This document shows positions 31,066 through 42,536 of a stretch of DNA of 64,000 bases, piece after piece. Positions within the stretch are counted from its first letter, which is position 1. Every line of letters begins with the position of its first letter. Below the pieces are notes generated by a model. It ran no database searches, had not been told where the DNA came from, and was given only the letters and a program-made list of their open reading frames with translations. The stretch comes from Cordia subcordata (Eukaryota; Streptophyta; Magnoliopsida; Boraginales; Cordiaceae), in assembly GCA_028554755.1 (NCBI GenBank), contig JAPTOF010000025.1, forward strand, positions 2,734,501-2,798,500, written 5' to 3'. The position numbers and the translations under genes were made by a program.

Positions 31066-32912
31066 TGATGTGCTGTGTTTTTGTGTGTGTTTGCATTGTA
31101 ATTTGTCTATGTTTAAGAATTGTTTTGATCTTTAAGATATGCATTAATATAGTACATATGCTAGAGATTAGCCTAAGTGCATACAATTGTACATAGATGA
31201 GTTTAAAGTTAAACACTATACTAATGCATGCTTATTTATCATGTTTGGTGAAGTTGGGTCAAATCTTGGGACTTGAATTGATGGTGATTTGATGTTGGAG
31301 TCAAGCTCGATGTGTTTGGGATGTGGGAGAAGTATAAAAGAGACTTTTGGAGGCAACTAGGCAAAGAAAAGAGCAATCAAGACGAAATGAAAGCAACACA
31401 AGAAAATGGCCAAGTTTTTGACCTGGCCAGTTGACCGGCCTAGTTCACCGGCCAAAATAGAGAGTAAGGCCCTTAGGCCGGTTGACCGGCCAAGACCACC
31501 AATTGGACGTGTATGCTACACTATTTAAGCATTTTTCCAACCCTTTTTTAGTAGATTTTGAACCATTTTTCATCTCCCATTCATACACCCACATCTCACA
31601 CACTAAACCTTACCTTTACCCACTTCCAATACATATATTAACACACACACCCATCAAGATCTAAGATGATTTTGGAGGATTACAACATCATTTGGTGAGG
31701 ATTTACCCAAGATTGTAATGAAACAAGAAAGGACGGAAGAGGAGCTTTCTCAACCCTGTTTCATTCTCTTTCATTTTATGCTTGAGTAGATAGATTAGGG
31801 AAATAAACTTGTAGAATGGGTTGATTTTCATACTCCTTGTTATGGGATTCCATTGGCTTCTATGTATACATACCTTTTTCTTATTTGGAAAAGCTTTATA
31901 TCATTTCATGTCCATGTGTTTGATGTAATGCTTGAATGAGTTTTATGTATATAGATTAAGTTACATTTGCTATAGAACACTTCTAATCCTTTGATTATGC
32001 ATGTCTATATGTGTGATTATAGATAACATGAAGTGGGTTGATTCTATTCATGTCTATGTGGGTATGAAACACACCTTATAGTGAATACATGCTTAAATAT
32101 TGCTACATATTGATGCTTAAATGTTTCCAATGGCGTAAATCAAACTTGTTTGTGTTTGAATCGTGGATAGGACTTCATATTCACCACACCTTGCCTTAGA
32201 CCATGTAACTTGCGCTATTAATGTCCTAACCCACTTTTGTGTCCCTAGATCAATAGATCCCAATTCTAGATTAGCATAGCCTAGAACCTTTAGCTTTAAA
32301 TCCAGCTAATAGGAGTTCGGGTGGGATTAGTTAGCCTTAGTGACCCTCAACTTTGGTTTAAAATTCAACCAATATTTTAGGAACTAAGATAGGATTGATT
32401 TAGGACACTTAAGTAACCTCCTAGTCTTTTCTTTGGCCTTAGGTACATAAGGCCACGCTGTACTGTTAAGTTTGCCTACTTAGGGATGGACCCGCATCAA
32501 GTCCTAAGGTATAATTAGGATACTAGTTAGTTTCTTAGTATTAGAAGCCCCATTTCATAAGCTAATGCTCTGAATCTCATAGCGAAGAGGCAGAAAATCC
32601 TCTATGCACAAGTGTAGGTCACCTTATCACCTCCCCAAAATTTTAATACTCTAGGTTAACTTAATTCTTACCTTTTCCCTTTATTGCAGTCATAGTGTAG
32701 TCTTTTATTTCCCCTTTAGTTCTCTAACATCCAAAAACCCATAAAGATGACTAGGTCAGGTTTCTTTTCAAGCTTCCACTAAAATGCACTAGCATAGGAC
32801 TTTCCTACCCATTGAGCCTCTTTGTGTTTCAACACCCACATTAGTAGCCCCTATACTTCATGATCCTTACACTTGTGGGATCTTTTAACGCTTGCACTAA
32901 AAATGCACACTA
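31066..32912 (+). repeat. 5' LTR of Athila element 1
   Basis: TG start at 31066; the end at about 32912 is set by alignment to the 3' LTR end. U3 contains CCGGTTGACCGG-type palindromes (31417-31491) upstream of TATTTAAG (31522-31529). Two hairpin-forming repeats lie at 32290-32309 and 32353-32372. Confidence 0.8.
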
Positions 32913-33313
32913 TAGTTTGGTAGTTACTTTATTTGTTTTTCCTGCTTTTTCTTTATAGTTTGTTTACTTTTTACTTATCTTGCTGCTTGTTTATATTATC
33001 TTGCTTTGGTTCTTGCTTATCTATCTTTACTTTTTTCCCCTTTTGAGCTATTGAGTTTATTGTGCTTAGCATAGTTTGCTTGTTTAGCTTTCTTATTTTG
33101 TTTTCACTTTTTATTTCTAGTAGGCTTTCTAGGATTGTGGCTTATTTGCTATAGATTTAAGATTGTTGAAGTTTTCCAGGTTGAAATGGCCAGAGGTAGG
33201 ATAGTTCTTGCATGCTTGGTAGGAGATCCCTTGGAAATCCCCTAGTTCCTTTTAATCCCAAACCCAATAGGATTGCAAGGCATTTTAGGAATTTAGAAGA
33301 TCTTCTTGAGGAA

Positions 33314-34420
33314 ATGGCTAATCCCAATCATCTTCCCCATTCCCCTAATGAATCCCATTTCACCCCATAACCACCATGGGCATCAAGCCCAAGATCATCT
33401 TCGACAAGAGCCTTATAGGCGAGACCCACCCATAGATAAAGAACCCACTCTTAGGCAATTCTTTCTCCCTGGGACTTTTGAGCCTAATTTGGCCATTCAA
33501 ATTCCAGGTTTGGAGGAGACAAGCTTCGAGATCAAGCCTAATATATTAGCTATGTTTCCTTCCTTCTATGGAAGGAGCAATAAGAGTCTTTTAGACCATA
33601 TTACCGACTTCATAAAGATAAGTTCCACCCTCTATGTTCTTAATGTCTTCTAAGAGGTCATATGTCTAAGGTTGTTTCCTTTCTCTCTTAAGGATAAGGC
33701 TAGGACTTGGTTACATTATTTACCTAATGGATGTATAACTTCATGGGCCAAGCTTAAATCTAAGTTCTTTAAGAAATTCTTTCCCATTGCCAAGATGGCT
33801 TACCTGAGGACTGCCTTTATGACTTTCTCCCAGCATGATCTAGAGTCTCTTCATGAGGCTTGGGAAAGGTTTAAAGACCTCCTTAGATAGTGTTCGCACC
33901 ACGGTTACAGTAGTCATGACCTATTCTAGTATTTATTTCAAGGATTGAGTAAACAAAATAGATGATGGTCAATGTCGCCTTCGGTGGTGGCTTCTATACT
34001 TTAACACCGACTGAGGCATGGGAGAAAATGGAGTTGGTGGCCATAAACTCTTTTTAGAACTTTGCTATGGATAGGTCCAGTCAAGGAGGTAATAGGAGAG
34101 GTGTCAATGAGGTTAGAGTTTCTTCTAATTTGCTCTCTGAGGTTAGAGCATTGACTCATAAGTTAGATCAATTTATCTCTTTGACTCTTTCCTCCCAGAA
34201 TCGTAGAGCTTGTTCAGTAGGTTCTCTTTCTTCCCCTTCGGTAGTTGAAATGTGTGCTTTATGTTCTAAGTCATCTCATGAGACTATTACTTGCCCCTTG
34301 GTACCCAGTTTCTTGATGTTATGTAGAAGTAAGTATATGCTACACAGGGATATTCTCATGAGCACAATCCTTATTCCAACACTTACAACCTGGGATGGAT
34401 AGATAATCTCAAGTTCTCTT
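33314..34420 (+). pseudogene. Element 1 gag
   Basis: The capsid/nucleocapsid protein starts at ATG 33314 (aligned with element 2's ATG 44864). The LRQFF and LFPFSLKDKARTWL-like core is split by a frameshift (about 33360) and a stop (33651-33653). A CX2CX4HX4C knuckle lies at 34253-34294. The frame closes again at 34400. Confidence 0.75.
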
Positions 34421-35710
34421 AGAGGCAAGGTCAACATGAGTCTAGTTCACATTCTCAAGTTCCACCCTAGCAGTGACCCCGTCCTAAATATCTCTAAGTT
34501 TCTATAGTCTTAATCAACTCTATCTCGCTAGTGCTCCTTAGCCTTAGGCATTACCTACTCCTTCTAGTAGCCAGTCCCTTAGTAATGACATGATGAAGAT
34601 AATACAGTTCATTTAGAATCAGCAGCAGGAAATAGCAAAAAATAGGCAGCATATGGCTAGGATTAAGGCACAGTTAGGATAGTTAAGCAATCAGTTGAGC
34701 GCTAGAGACCCCGAGAAGCTGCCTTCTTAGCCAAAGGTGAACCCTAAAGTCCAGTCCTTTTCCTCCACTGATACTACTCATTCCCTCCAGGCCTAGGCTA
34801 AGGCCGTCACCATTCTTAAGAGCAGTAGGACAATGGATAATAATGTAAGAGTTGACTATGTAGTGCCTGCACCTAGTAGTCCTTCCAAGTTTAAAGAGCC
34901 TCATTGTAGCCCTATTAAGGGAGATTCTAGAGAGGGCTCTGTTGAGAGAGTTAAGCCCACAAGAGACCATGGAGAGAGTAGTATTCCCCCTCTCCCATAT
35001 CAGGAAGGAAATAAGCCTATTAATGATTCCCTTGAGTCTAGAGATATTGAGCCTAGAGTTCTTTATCTATCTACTTTAAAGAGGCCTTCACCTAGTGAGG
35101 ATACTAGATTTCTCAATGTCTTAGAGCATCTCAGGGACCTTAAGATCAATCTTCCTTTGATAGATGTCATCCGCTCTATTCGTTCTTATGCCAAGTTCTT
35201 TAAGGATCTTTTTACTATGAAGCGTCGTGCTTCGATTATGTCTAAAAATGTGAAGCTCAAGGAGTGGCCTTTGGGCCAAGATGAGTGACCCTGGAGCTTT
35301 CACCATTCCTTGTAGAATCCGTGAAGCCCACTTTGATCGCGTCTTGTTAGACTTAGGATCTAGTGTAAACCTAATCCCATACTCAGTCTACCAACAGCTA
35401 GGTCTAGGAGACTTGTCCCTCACTGATGTTACTCTTCAGCTAGTTGATAAGTCTAAGTGAAAACTTAAGGGAGTGGTAAAAGATGAACTTGTCTAAATAG
35501 GTGAGCTTGTGTACCCCGTGAGTTCAATGGTGCTCGATATGGATTCGGGACATGACTCTAGATATTCCACTCCCATTCTCTTAGGTCGCCCCTTTTTTGT
35601 TACCATAGATCCTATTATTCATTGTAAGTCAGGGTTATTAGAGATGAAATTTGGGAATTTGAGGTCCACCATGAAGGGTGTTGAGGCAGTGAGTAAGGGT
35701 AGTGTATAAG
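34421..35710 (+). pseudogene. Element 1 gag-pol spacer and aspartic protease
   Basis: A Gln/Ser-rich spacer (34421-34830, many stops) is followed by a readable charged linker (34833-35288). The protease then carries Asp-Leu-Gly-Ser at 35350-35361, the Athila form of the catalytic triplet. Its C-terminal LLGRPFF motif lies at about 35578-35598. Confidence 0.7.
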
Positions 35711-36990
35711 GAGAAGACTTAAGGAAATTTGAAGAGATGCTATCTAGCTTTGATTTTGAGACCTTTGATTGATAAGTCACTTGAGGTTGTTCCTTCTAAT
35801 CTTGATTCTAGTGATGTCCCTGTTGATGTTGTTGAAGTTGAGTACACTTTTGTTGAGCCTAGTCTATCTTTAGAGCTCATACCCGTTCTTGAGCATTTAA
35901 AGTATGCTTTCCTAGGTTCTAGTGAGACCCTTCTAGTTATCATAGCTTTCAACCTTTCTAGTGAGCATGAGAAACATCTCTTAGAGGCTCTTAGGAAACA
36001 TAGGAAGGCTATAGGGTGGAAAATTGATGATTTGAGAGGTATTGACCCTTTGGTTTGCATGCATCGTATTTGCCTTGAGGATGGAGTCATTCCTTCTAGG
36101 GAAATGCAAAGAAGGCTAAACCCATCATGAGTAAAGTAGTTAAGAAAGAGATCATTTAATAGCTATTAGATGCAGGCATTATTTATTTGATCTCTGATAG
36201 TGAGTGGGTTAGTCTGGTCCAAGTAGTCCCTAAAAAGTCCGGGGTCACGGTTGTTGAGAATGAGAGAGGAGAGCTTATCCCTACATGTACTCCTATGGGT
36301 TAGAGAGTTTGTATTGACTAGAGGAAGCTCAACTCCAAAACTATGAAGGATTATTTCCCATTGCCTTTTCTAGACCAGATCTTAGATAGAGTAACTGGGC
36401 ACAACTATAATTGTTTTCTAGATGGCTATTCTGAGTATAATTAGATCCTTGTGTTTCCTGAGGACCAGGAGAAGACCATTTCTACTTGTCCTATGGCACT
36501 TTTCCCTATAAGAGAATGCTTTTCAGTCTATGGAAAGCCCCAACAACTTTTCAAAGGTATATGATGGCCATTTTTAGTGATATGATTGAGAGATACCTAG
36601 AGATATTCATGGATGATTTCTTGGTCTTTAGTGATAGCTTTGATAAGTGCTTGAGTCACCTTTCTTTAGTCTTAGACCATTGTGTAAAGAAGAACTTAGT
36701 GTTGAGTTGGGGGAAATCCCACTTCATGGTGCAACGAGGAATAGTCTTAGGTCATGTAGTTTCATCTAGTGGCATTCAAGTGGACCTAGTAAAAGTAGAC
36801 TTGATTGAGAAGTTGCCTATCCCTAAGTGTGTTAAGGATGTTAGATCTTTTCTAAGGTATGTAGGATTCTACCATGGGTTCATTAAAGATTTTAGCCATA
36901 TTGCACGTCCTTTGTCAAGGCTCTTAGCACAGGACGTCCCTTTCAAATTCAATGATGAATGTGTTAGAGTTCTTAATAGGCTTAAATCCT
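35711..36990 (+). pseudogene. Element 1 reverse transcriptase
   Basis: The RT begins with the EHEKHLLEALRKHRKAIGW motif (about 35965) and has Phe-Met-Asp-Asp at 36606-36617 in the frame 36486-37241. Stops interrupt the fingers, for example TAG at 36319-36321. The active site is intact although the gene is broken. Confidence 0.8.
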
Positions 36991-37420
36991 TATTGTCTTC
37001 TTTCTCGATCATCCAGCCGCCTGACTACAATCTCCCATTTGAGGTTATGAGTGATGCATCTGATTTTGTGATAGGAGTTGTTTTAGGTCAAAAGAGGGAT
37101 AAATTGCCCCATGTAGTGCACTATGCTAACAAAAGAACTATACCACCACAACAAAGAGCTTCTAGTAGTTCTTTTCTCTCTAGACAAGTTTGGGTCGTAC
37201 ATCCTAGGGTCCAAAGTAATTTGTTTACACCTATCATGTAGTGTTGATGTATTTGTTAGCTAAGAAAGAATCTAAACCCTGTACGATTAGGTGGTTGCTC
37301 CTTCTTTAAGATTTTGGCATTGAAATCTGGGATAAGAAGGGCAGTGAGAATTTAGTAACAGATCACCTTTCCCGTCTTGTTAGTGTGTCTTCTAGTGATT
37401 CATCCTCTTTTCATGATTTC
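36991..37420 (+). pseudogene. Element 1 RNase H
   Basis: The first catalytic Asp lies in the MSDASD motif (about 37048-37065). The frame is lost after 37241 with several stops. The YANK...PPQQ region is shifted relative to element 2, where the domain is intact. Confidence 0.7.
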
Positions 37421-37517
37421 TTTCGTGATGATCAATTATTTTCCATCTCTTATCATACACCATGGTTTGCCCATATTGTCAATTATCTTGCCACAAGTTG
37501 TTTTCCCTCTCATTAGG

Positions 37518-37580
<63 letters not shown>

Positions 37581-38740
37581 GTTCCTAGCACAAGTGCAAC
37601 ATTTCTTTTGGCAAATCAAGTGATTTGTCAATGTGTGCCCGAGGGCAAGTTCAAGAGTGTGTTGAGTATGTGTCACAATGAAGGGTGTAGAAGGCATTTT
37701 AGTGGAAAGAATACCACCGCGAAGGTCTTGTAATATGGATTGTTTTGGCCCACTCCCTTTAGGGATGTCCAAAAGTATTGCAAAAATTGTGCTAGATGTC
37801 AACAATTCAGGCACCTCTAGAAAAAACATGATGCCTTAATCCCTTATTCCTCCATATGAGTTATTTGATGTTTGGGGTATAGATTTCATGGGTCCATTTC
37901 CACCTTTCTTTGGGTACCATTACATTTTAGTGGCCACAGACTATGTGTCCAAATAGGTTGAGGTTATTCCCACACACACTAATGACCATAGGGTAGTGGT
38001 GAAATTCATTAAAGAGAACATTTTCTCTAGATTTAGAATCCCTAGGGTCTTGATTAGGAATGGCGGTTTGTATTTTTGCCATAGGACACTAGAGGCCTTG
38101 TTGAAAAGATATTTGGTTACCCATAAGGTTGCTACCCCTTATCACCCGTAAACTAGTAGACAAGCAAGTAGAGGTATTCAATAGGAAGATTAAGCATATT
38201 TTAGAGAAAATGGTTAGGCCCGATAGGAGAGATTGGTCTATTAGGTTGAATGATGTTTTGTGGGCCTACTGTATCGCTTTTAAGACTCCTATTAGTATGT
38301 CTCTGTATAGATTGGTTTATGGGAAAACTTGTCACTTGCTGGTAGAACTTAAGCATAGGGCATATTATGCAATCAAGGCCTTAAACTTTGATTTGGCAAG
38401 AGCAGGTGAGAAGAGGAAGCTTGACCTAGTGGAATTAGAGGAGCTTAGATTTAAGGCGTATGAGAACGCCAAACTTTATAAAGATAGGATGAAGAGGATC
38501 CATGATAGACATATTCTTAACTCACGTTTGAAGCTCTTTCTAGGTAAGCTCAAGTTAAGATAAGATAGTTTGTACAAGGTGTTGGTAGCCTACCCTTCTA
38601 GAGACGTCGTCAAGATCAAGGATTTGAAGGATGGCCCTGAGTTGACAGTGAGTGAGTAGTGCCTGAAGCATGCGTATGATCCGAGCATGGCTCGTGTGAA
38701 GGTTTTGATGCTTCAGGACCCCATATATGGAGGTTGATAA
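37421..38740 (+). pseudogene. Element 1 integrase with (GA)n insertion
   Basis: The zinc-binding part is interrupted by 56 bp of (AG)n at 37523-37578 and a deletion of about 40 bp near 37600. The core has the first Asp (WGIDFMGP, about 37873), but the second catalytic Asp is replaced by Asn (AAT at 38059-38061). The C-terminal LNSRLKLF motif is at about 38517. The gene ends near 38735, followed by the lineage-typical CGCTACTAGGAGGCAACC motif. Confidence 0.75.
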
Positions 38741-40175
38741 AGAGAAGATGATTGCCTGGCTAACGACGTGGTAGTTAGCGCTACTAGGAGGCAACCTAGG
38801 TTAAATTTTGCAATTTTGCACTTGTTTCATTTTCCTTTCTTTTGTTTTCTTTCTTTCTTCTTTCACATACACCACGTGTTGAATCTCAATCCTTTGTCCC
38901 ATAAGATACATCATTGCTTATTATTACACATGCCAATGCAAGCTTGCATTGGAAATGCTACTAACCTTGTTTTCTTTGTAAACCTTTATGAATTATGAGT
39001 CACAGGGTTAGTAGTTTGGTGATTTATCATTGGCATGGAGAGCTTTGAAGACAATGCAATATCCTTTCTACACTTATTCCCCATATTTCTACCTCGTCTC
39101 CACCACCTTTACTTGCTTTGTATAGGATCATTTGCTTATCGTATGGTTTTATTTTATTTGCTTGAGAACAAGCAAAGTTTAGATTTGGGGGTGTGGGGGT
39201 TTGGTCCTACTATTTTATGCTTTAGTAGGATAGACAAGTTATTTAAAGCTTTAGTACGGTAGATTGCATTATGTTGTTTAAATTGTTGAATTTTTTTTTA
39301 ATATTGATGTATGTAGAGTTGTTTATTTCTTGGTTGATCATTGTGTTGGCTATTGTGATTGACTCAATGATTGTTGAATATGAGAAGCATTGTGGGGAAG
39401 TGAATGAAGTGGATTGGAAATCGGGTCTTAGAGTGGATGCCTGTGAAAGTTGTAGGGAGTGACGACTTTTAAAAATGTCCCTTGTAGCCACCCCATTGCT
39501 TGGTAGGAAAAAGTGAAAAAAAAAGGGTTGTTGATGTGAGTGCCCCTTCCTTGATTAGTTCTATTTCATATGCCTTAGCCTTTTTTTTTCTTTCCTTTTT
39601 GTGTAAGTGCAATGCGAAGAATGAAAAATCCAAAAAAAAAAGAATTGAAAAAGGCAAAAAATGGTGCAAAAAGATGAGAAAAGAAGTTGAAAAATTAAAA
39701 AGAAATTGAAAAATTGAAAAATCAAAAGCATGAAAAGTTTTGGGAATAAAGTGCACAAGTGACACCATGTCAACTTAGCACAAGCTATTCTCTTTGTAGA
39801 TTTGTGAATAAGGCTTTTTTAAAGCCTTTACGTTTGTATATTCCCTCTTCTTATCTTTAAGGCTTTGCACACATTAGAGAGGCGATGTTAGTCGAGGGGG
39901 CACGAAATATCAACATCCCATGTGCATGAGTTAGAATCCTAGGCTTATGGTGGTTTGGCTATTCGGGAAGTTCCCAGGAGGTTCAAGGCCCTTTATAAGT
40001 AAAGGGAGGATCTAAAGAGGCTTGGAGATCTCTTCACAATAGGAATGCCCCCTTCATACTTCTGAGGCTAACCTTGATAGCGAATCAATCTTTTTGCTAA
40101 CCCTTGGCATCGACCAAGAAATAAACTTAAGATTAGGCTTGCTTGGAGACAAGCAAGGAGAAGGTTTGGGGGTGT
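38741..40175 (+). other. Element 1 3' noncoding region with two hairpin-PPT modules
   Basis: No coding sequence. It carries a conserved block at 38940-39060, a first stem-tetraloop plus G-rich tract (39157-39195), a pyrimidine/purine-rich foldback area (39570-39740), and the true hairpin (40138-40157) with polypurine tract next to the 3' LTR. A 70-aa open frame in the A-rich stretch has no coding support. Confidence 0.6.
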
Positions 40176-42349
40176 TGATGCATTGTGTTTTTGTGTATGT
40201 TTGCATTGTAATTTATCTAGGTTTAAGAGATGTTTTGAGCTTTAAGAGATGCATTAGAATAGTACACATGCTAGAGATTAGCCTAAGCACAAACAATTGT
40301 ACTTAGTTGAGTTTAACGTTAAACACTACACTAATGCATGCTTATTTCTTGTGTTTGGTGAAGTTAGGTCAAAGCTCAGGACTTGAATTAATGGTGATTT
40401 GATGTTGGAGTAAAGCTTGAGATGTTTAGGACATAAGAGAAGCATAAGAAGACTTTTGGAGGCAACTTGGCAAAGAAAAGAGCAACCAGGAAGAAACGGA
40501 AACAACGCGAGAAAAATGGCCAAGCTTCTAACTTCCCTGGTCGACCCCCCGCCCAGGGCTGGTTGACCCCCCTCCTAGGGCTAGTCAACCGGCCTGGTTG
40601 ATCAGCCAAAACAAAGAGTGAGACCCATAGGTCAGTTGACCAAGGCACACCAATCGACTGGCCAAGGCCCCAGGTTGGACGCATACGCCGCACTATTTAA
40701 GCACTTTTCCAACCCTTTTTACATAGATGTTGAACCCTTTTTCATCGGCCATTCACACACCCACTTCTCACACACTAAACCCTACCTTCACCCATTTCCA
40801 ATACATATATTAACACATACACCCATTTAGATCTAAGTTGATTTTGGAGGATTACAATATCATTTGGTGAGGATTTACTCAAGATTGTAAATAAACAAGT
40901 AAGGATGAAAGGGGAGCTTTCTTAACCCCGTTTCATTCTCTTTTATTTTATGCTTGAATAGATAGATTAGGGTGACTGAACTTGTGTAATGGGTTGATTT
41001 TCATACTCCTTGTTATGGGATTCCATTGGCTTATATATATACATATTTTGTTCTTATTTGAAAAGCTTTAACATCATCTCATGTCCATGTGTTTGATGTA
41101 ATGATTAAATGAGTTGTATGTATATAGATTGAGTTACATTTGCTATAGAACACTTCAAATCCTTTGATTATGCATGTCTATGTGTGATTATGGATAATAT
41201 AAAGTGGGTTGTGTGTGATTATGGATAATATAAAGTGGGTTGTGTGTGATTATGGATAATATGAAGTGGGTTGATTCTATTCATGTCTATGTGGGTATGA
41301 AACACACCTTGTAGTGAATTCATGCTCAAATATTGCTACATGTTAATGCTTAAATGTTTCCAATAGTGTAAATCAAACTTGTTCGTGTTTTATATCATTT
41401 CATGTCCATTTGTTTGATGTAATGCTTGAATGAGTTGTACATATATAGATTGAGTTACATTTGCTGTAGAACACTTCTAATCCTTTGATTACGCATGTCT
41501 ATGTGTGTGATGAAGGATAATATAAAGTGGGTTAATTCTATTCATCTCATGTAGGTATGAAACACACCTTATAGTGAATACATACTCAAATATTACTACT
41601 TGTTGATGCTTAAATGTTTCCAACGGCATAAATCAAAATTGTTTGTGTTTGAATCATGGATAGAAAGTCCTACTTACCACGCCTTACCTTCGAACATGCA
41701 ATTGCGCTATTAATGTCCCAATCTACTTTTATGTCCCTAGATTGATGGAGCCCAATTCTAGATTAGCCTAGCCTAGAACCTTTATCTTTAAATTCAGCTA
41801 ATAGAAGTTCGGCTACGTTTAGTTTGCCTTAGTGACCTTTAACTTTGGTTTTAAAATTCAACAAATAGTTTAGGAATTAAGATAGGATTATTCAAGACAC
41901 CTAAGTAACCTCCGACTCCCTCCTATGACCGTAGGTACATAAGGACCACACCGTACTACTAAGTGTGCACACTTAGGGATGGACCCGCACTAAGTCCTGG
42001 GGTGTAATTAGGATACTAGTTAGCTACTTAGTATCTGAAGCCCTATTTTATAAGCCAATGCCCTAAATCCCTTAGCGAAGAGGCCGAAAATCCTCCATTC
42101 ACAGGTGTAAGCCATCCTATCACTTCCCTATTGTTTTAATACTCTAGGTTAACTTAGTTCTTATCTTTTCCCTTTGTTGCATTCATAACTAGTTCAGGGT
42201 TCTTTTCAAGTTCCACTAGAATGCACTACCATAGGACTTTCCCACACATTGAGCCTCCATGTGGTTCGACACCCGCATTAGTACCCCTTATACTACATGG
42301 TCTGTACACTTACAGGACCTTTTAGGGCTTGCACTGAAAAGGCACACCA
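40176..42349 (+). repeat. 3' LTR of Athila element 1
   Basis: Same start as the 5' LTR (TGATG) and ends CACACCA at 42349, followed by TAGTT. It is 327 bp longer than the 5' LTR because of a tandem duplication (about 41071-41650) that includes three copies of a 31-bp unit at 41180-41272. TATTTAAG is at 40694-40701. The first hairpin repeat is degraded here. Confidence 0.8.
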
Positions 42350-42354
42350 TAGTT

Positions 42355-42531
42355 CGTACTCAATTCCTTCTCTTGAGCATTATGGACCATTTCAAATAAA
42401 TTATAATAAAATCAAAGACAAGAGGAATGTTAATAAATGGGTCAATATGCTTGTACAAGACGAAATAAGGATAAAGAATCAAAAGGCTCATTTTGTTCAT
42501 TTCACAGGTCCAAAAGCTTGAAAGATTGATG
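42355..42531 (+). pseudogene. Relic copia gag, 3' part
   Basis: Continues the gag cut at 31060: LNS-P-EYGPFQINYN-like motif, then the IKDKxNVN and LVQDE helix characteristic of this gag family, ending with a stop at 42519-42521. Removing element 1 and one TAGTT makes the two parts adjacent in the expected order. Confidence 0.7.
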
Positions 42532-42536
42532 ATGAA

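Larger units (their letters stand above)
31066..42349 (+). mobile_element. Athila-type Ty3/gypsy retrotransposon, element 1
   Basis: Two LTRs (31066-32912 and 40176-42349) flank gag, protease, RT, RNase H and integrase in gypsy order, with TAGTT target duplications. Protein signatures (DLGS protease, FMDD RT, CALC-knuckle gag, the RIHD and LNSRLKLF integrase end) are those of the Athila lineage. No env-like frame is present. Many stops mean it is not autonomous. The tRNA-Asp-type primer site expected after the 5' LTR is absent. Confidence 0.85.

Noticed and set aside
37479..37829. Minus-strand frame with a serine/leucine run
   Set aside because: It is the reverse reading of the (AG)n tract in the integrase pseudogene.
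39469..39773. Phe-rich minus-strand frames in the 3' noncoding region of element 1
   Set aside because: They come from the A-rich stretch read backwards; no domain, and not open in element 2 or 3.
38741..40175. Env-like third gene of Athila elements
   Set aside because: No open frame with signal peptide or membrane segment between integrase and 3' LTR in either element.
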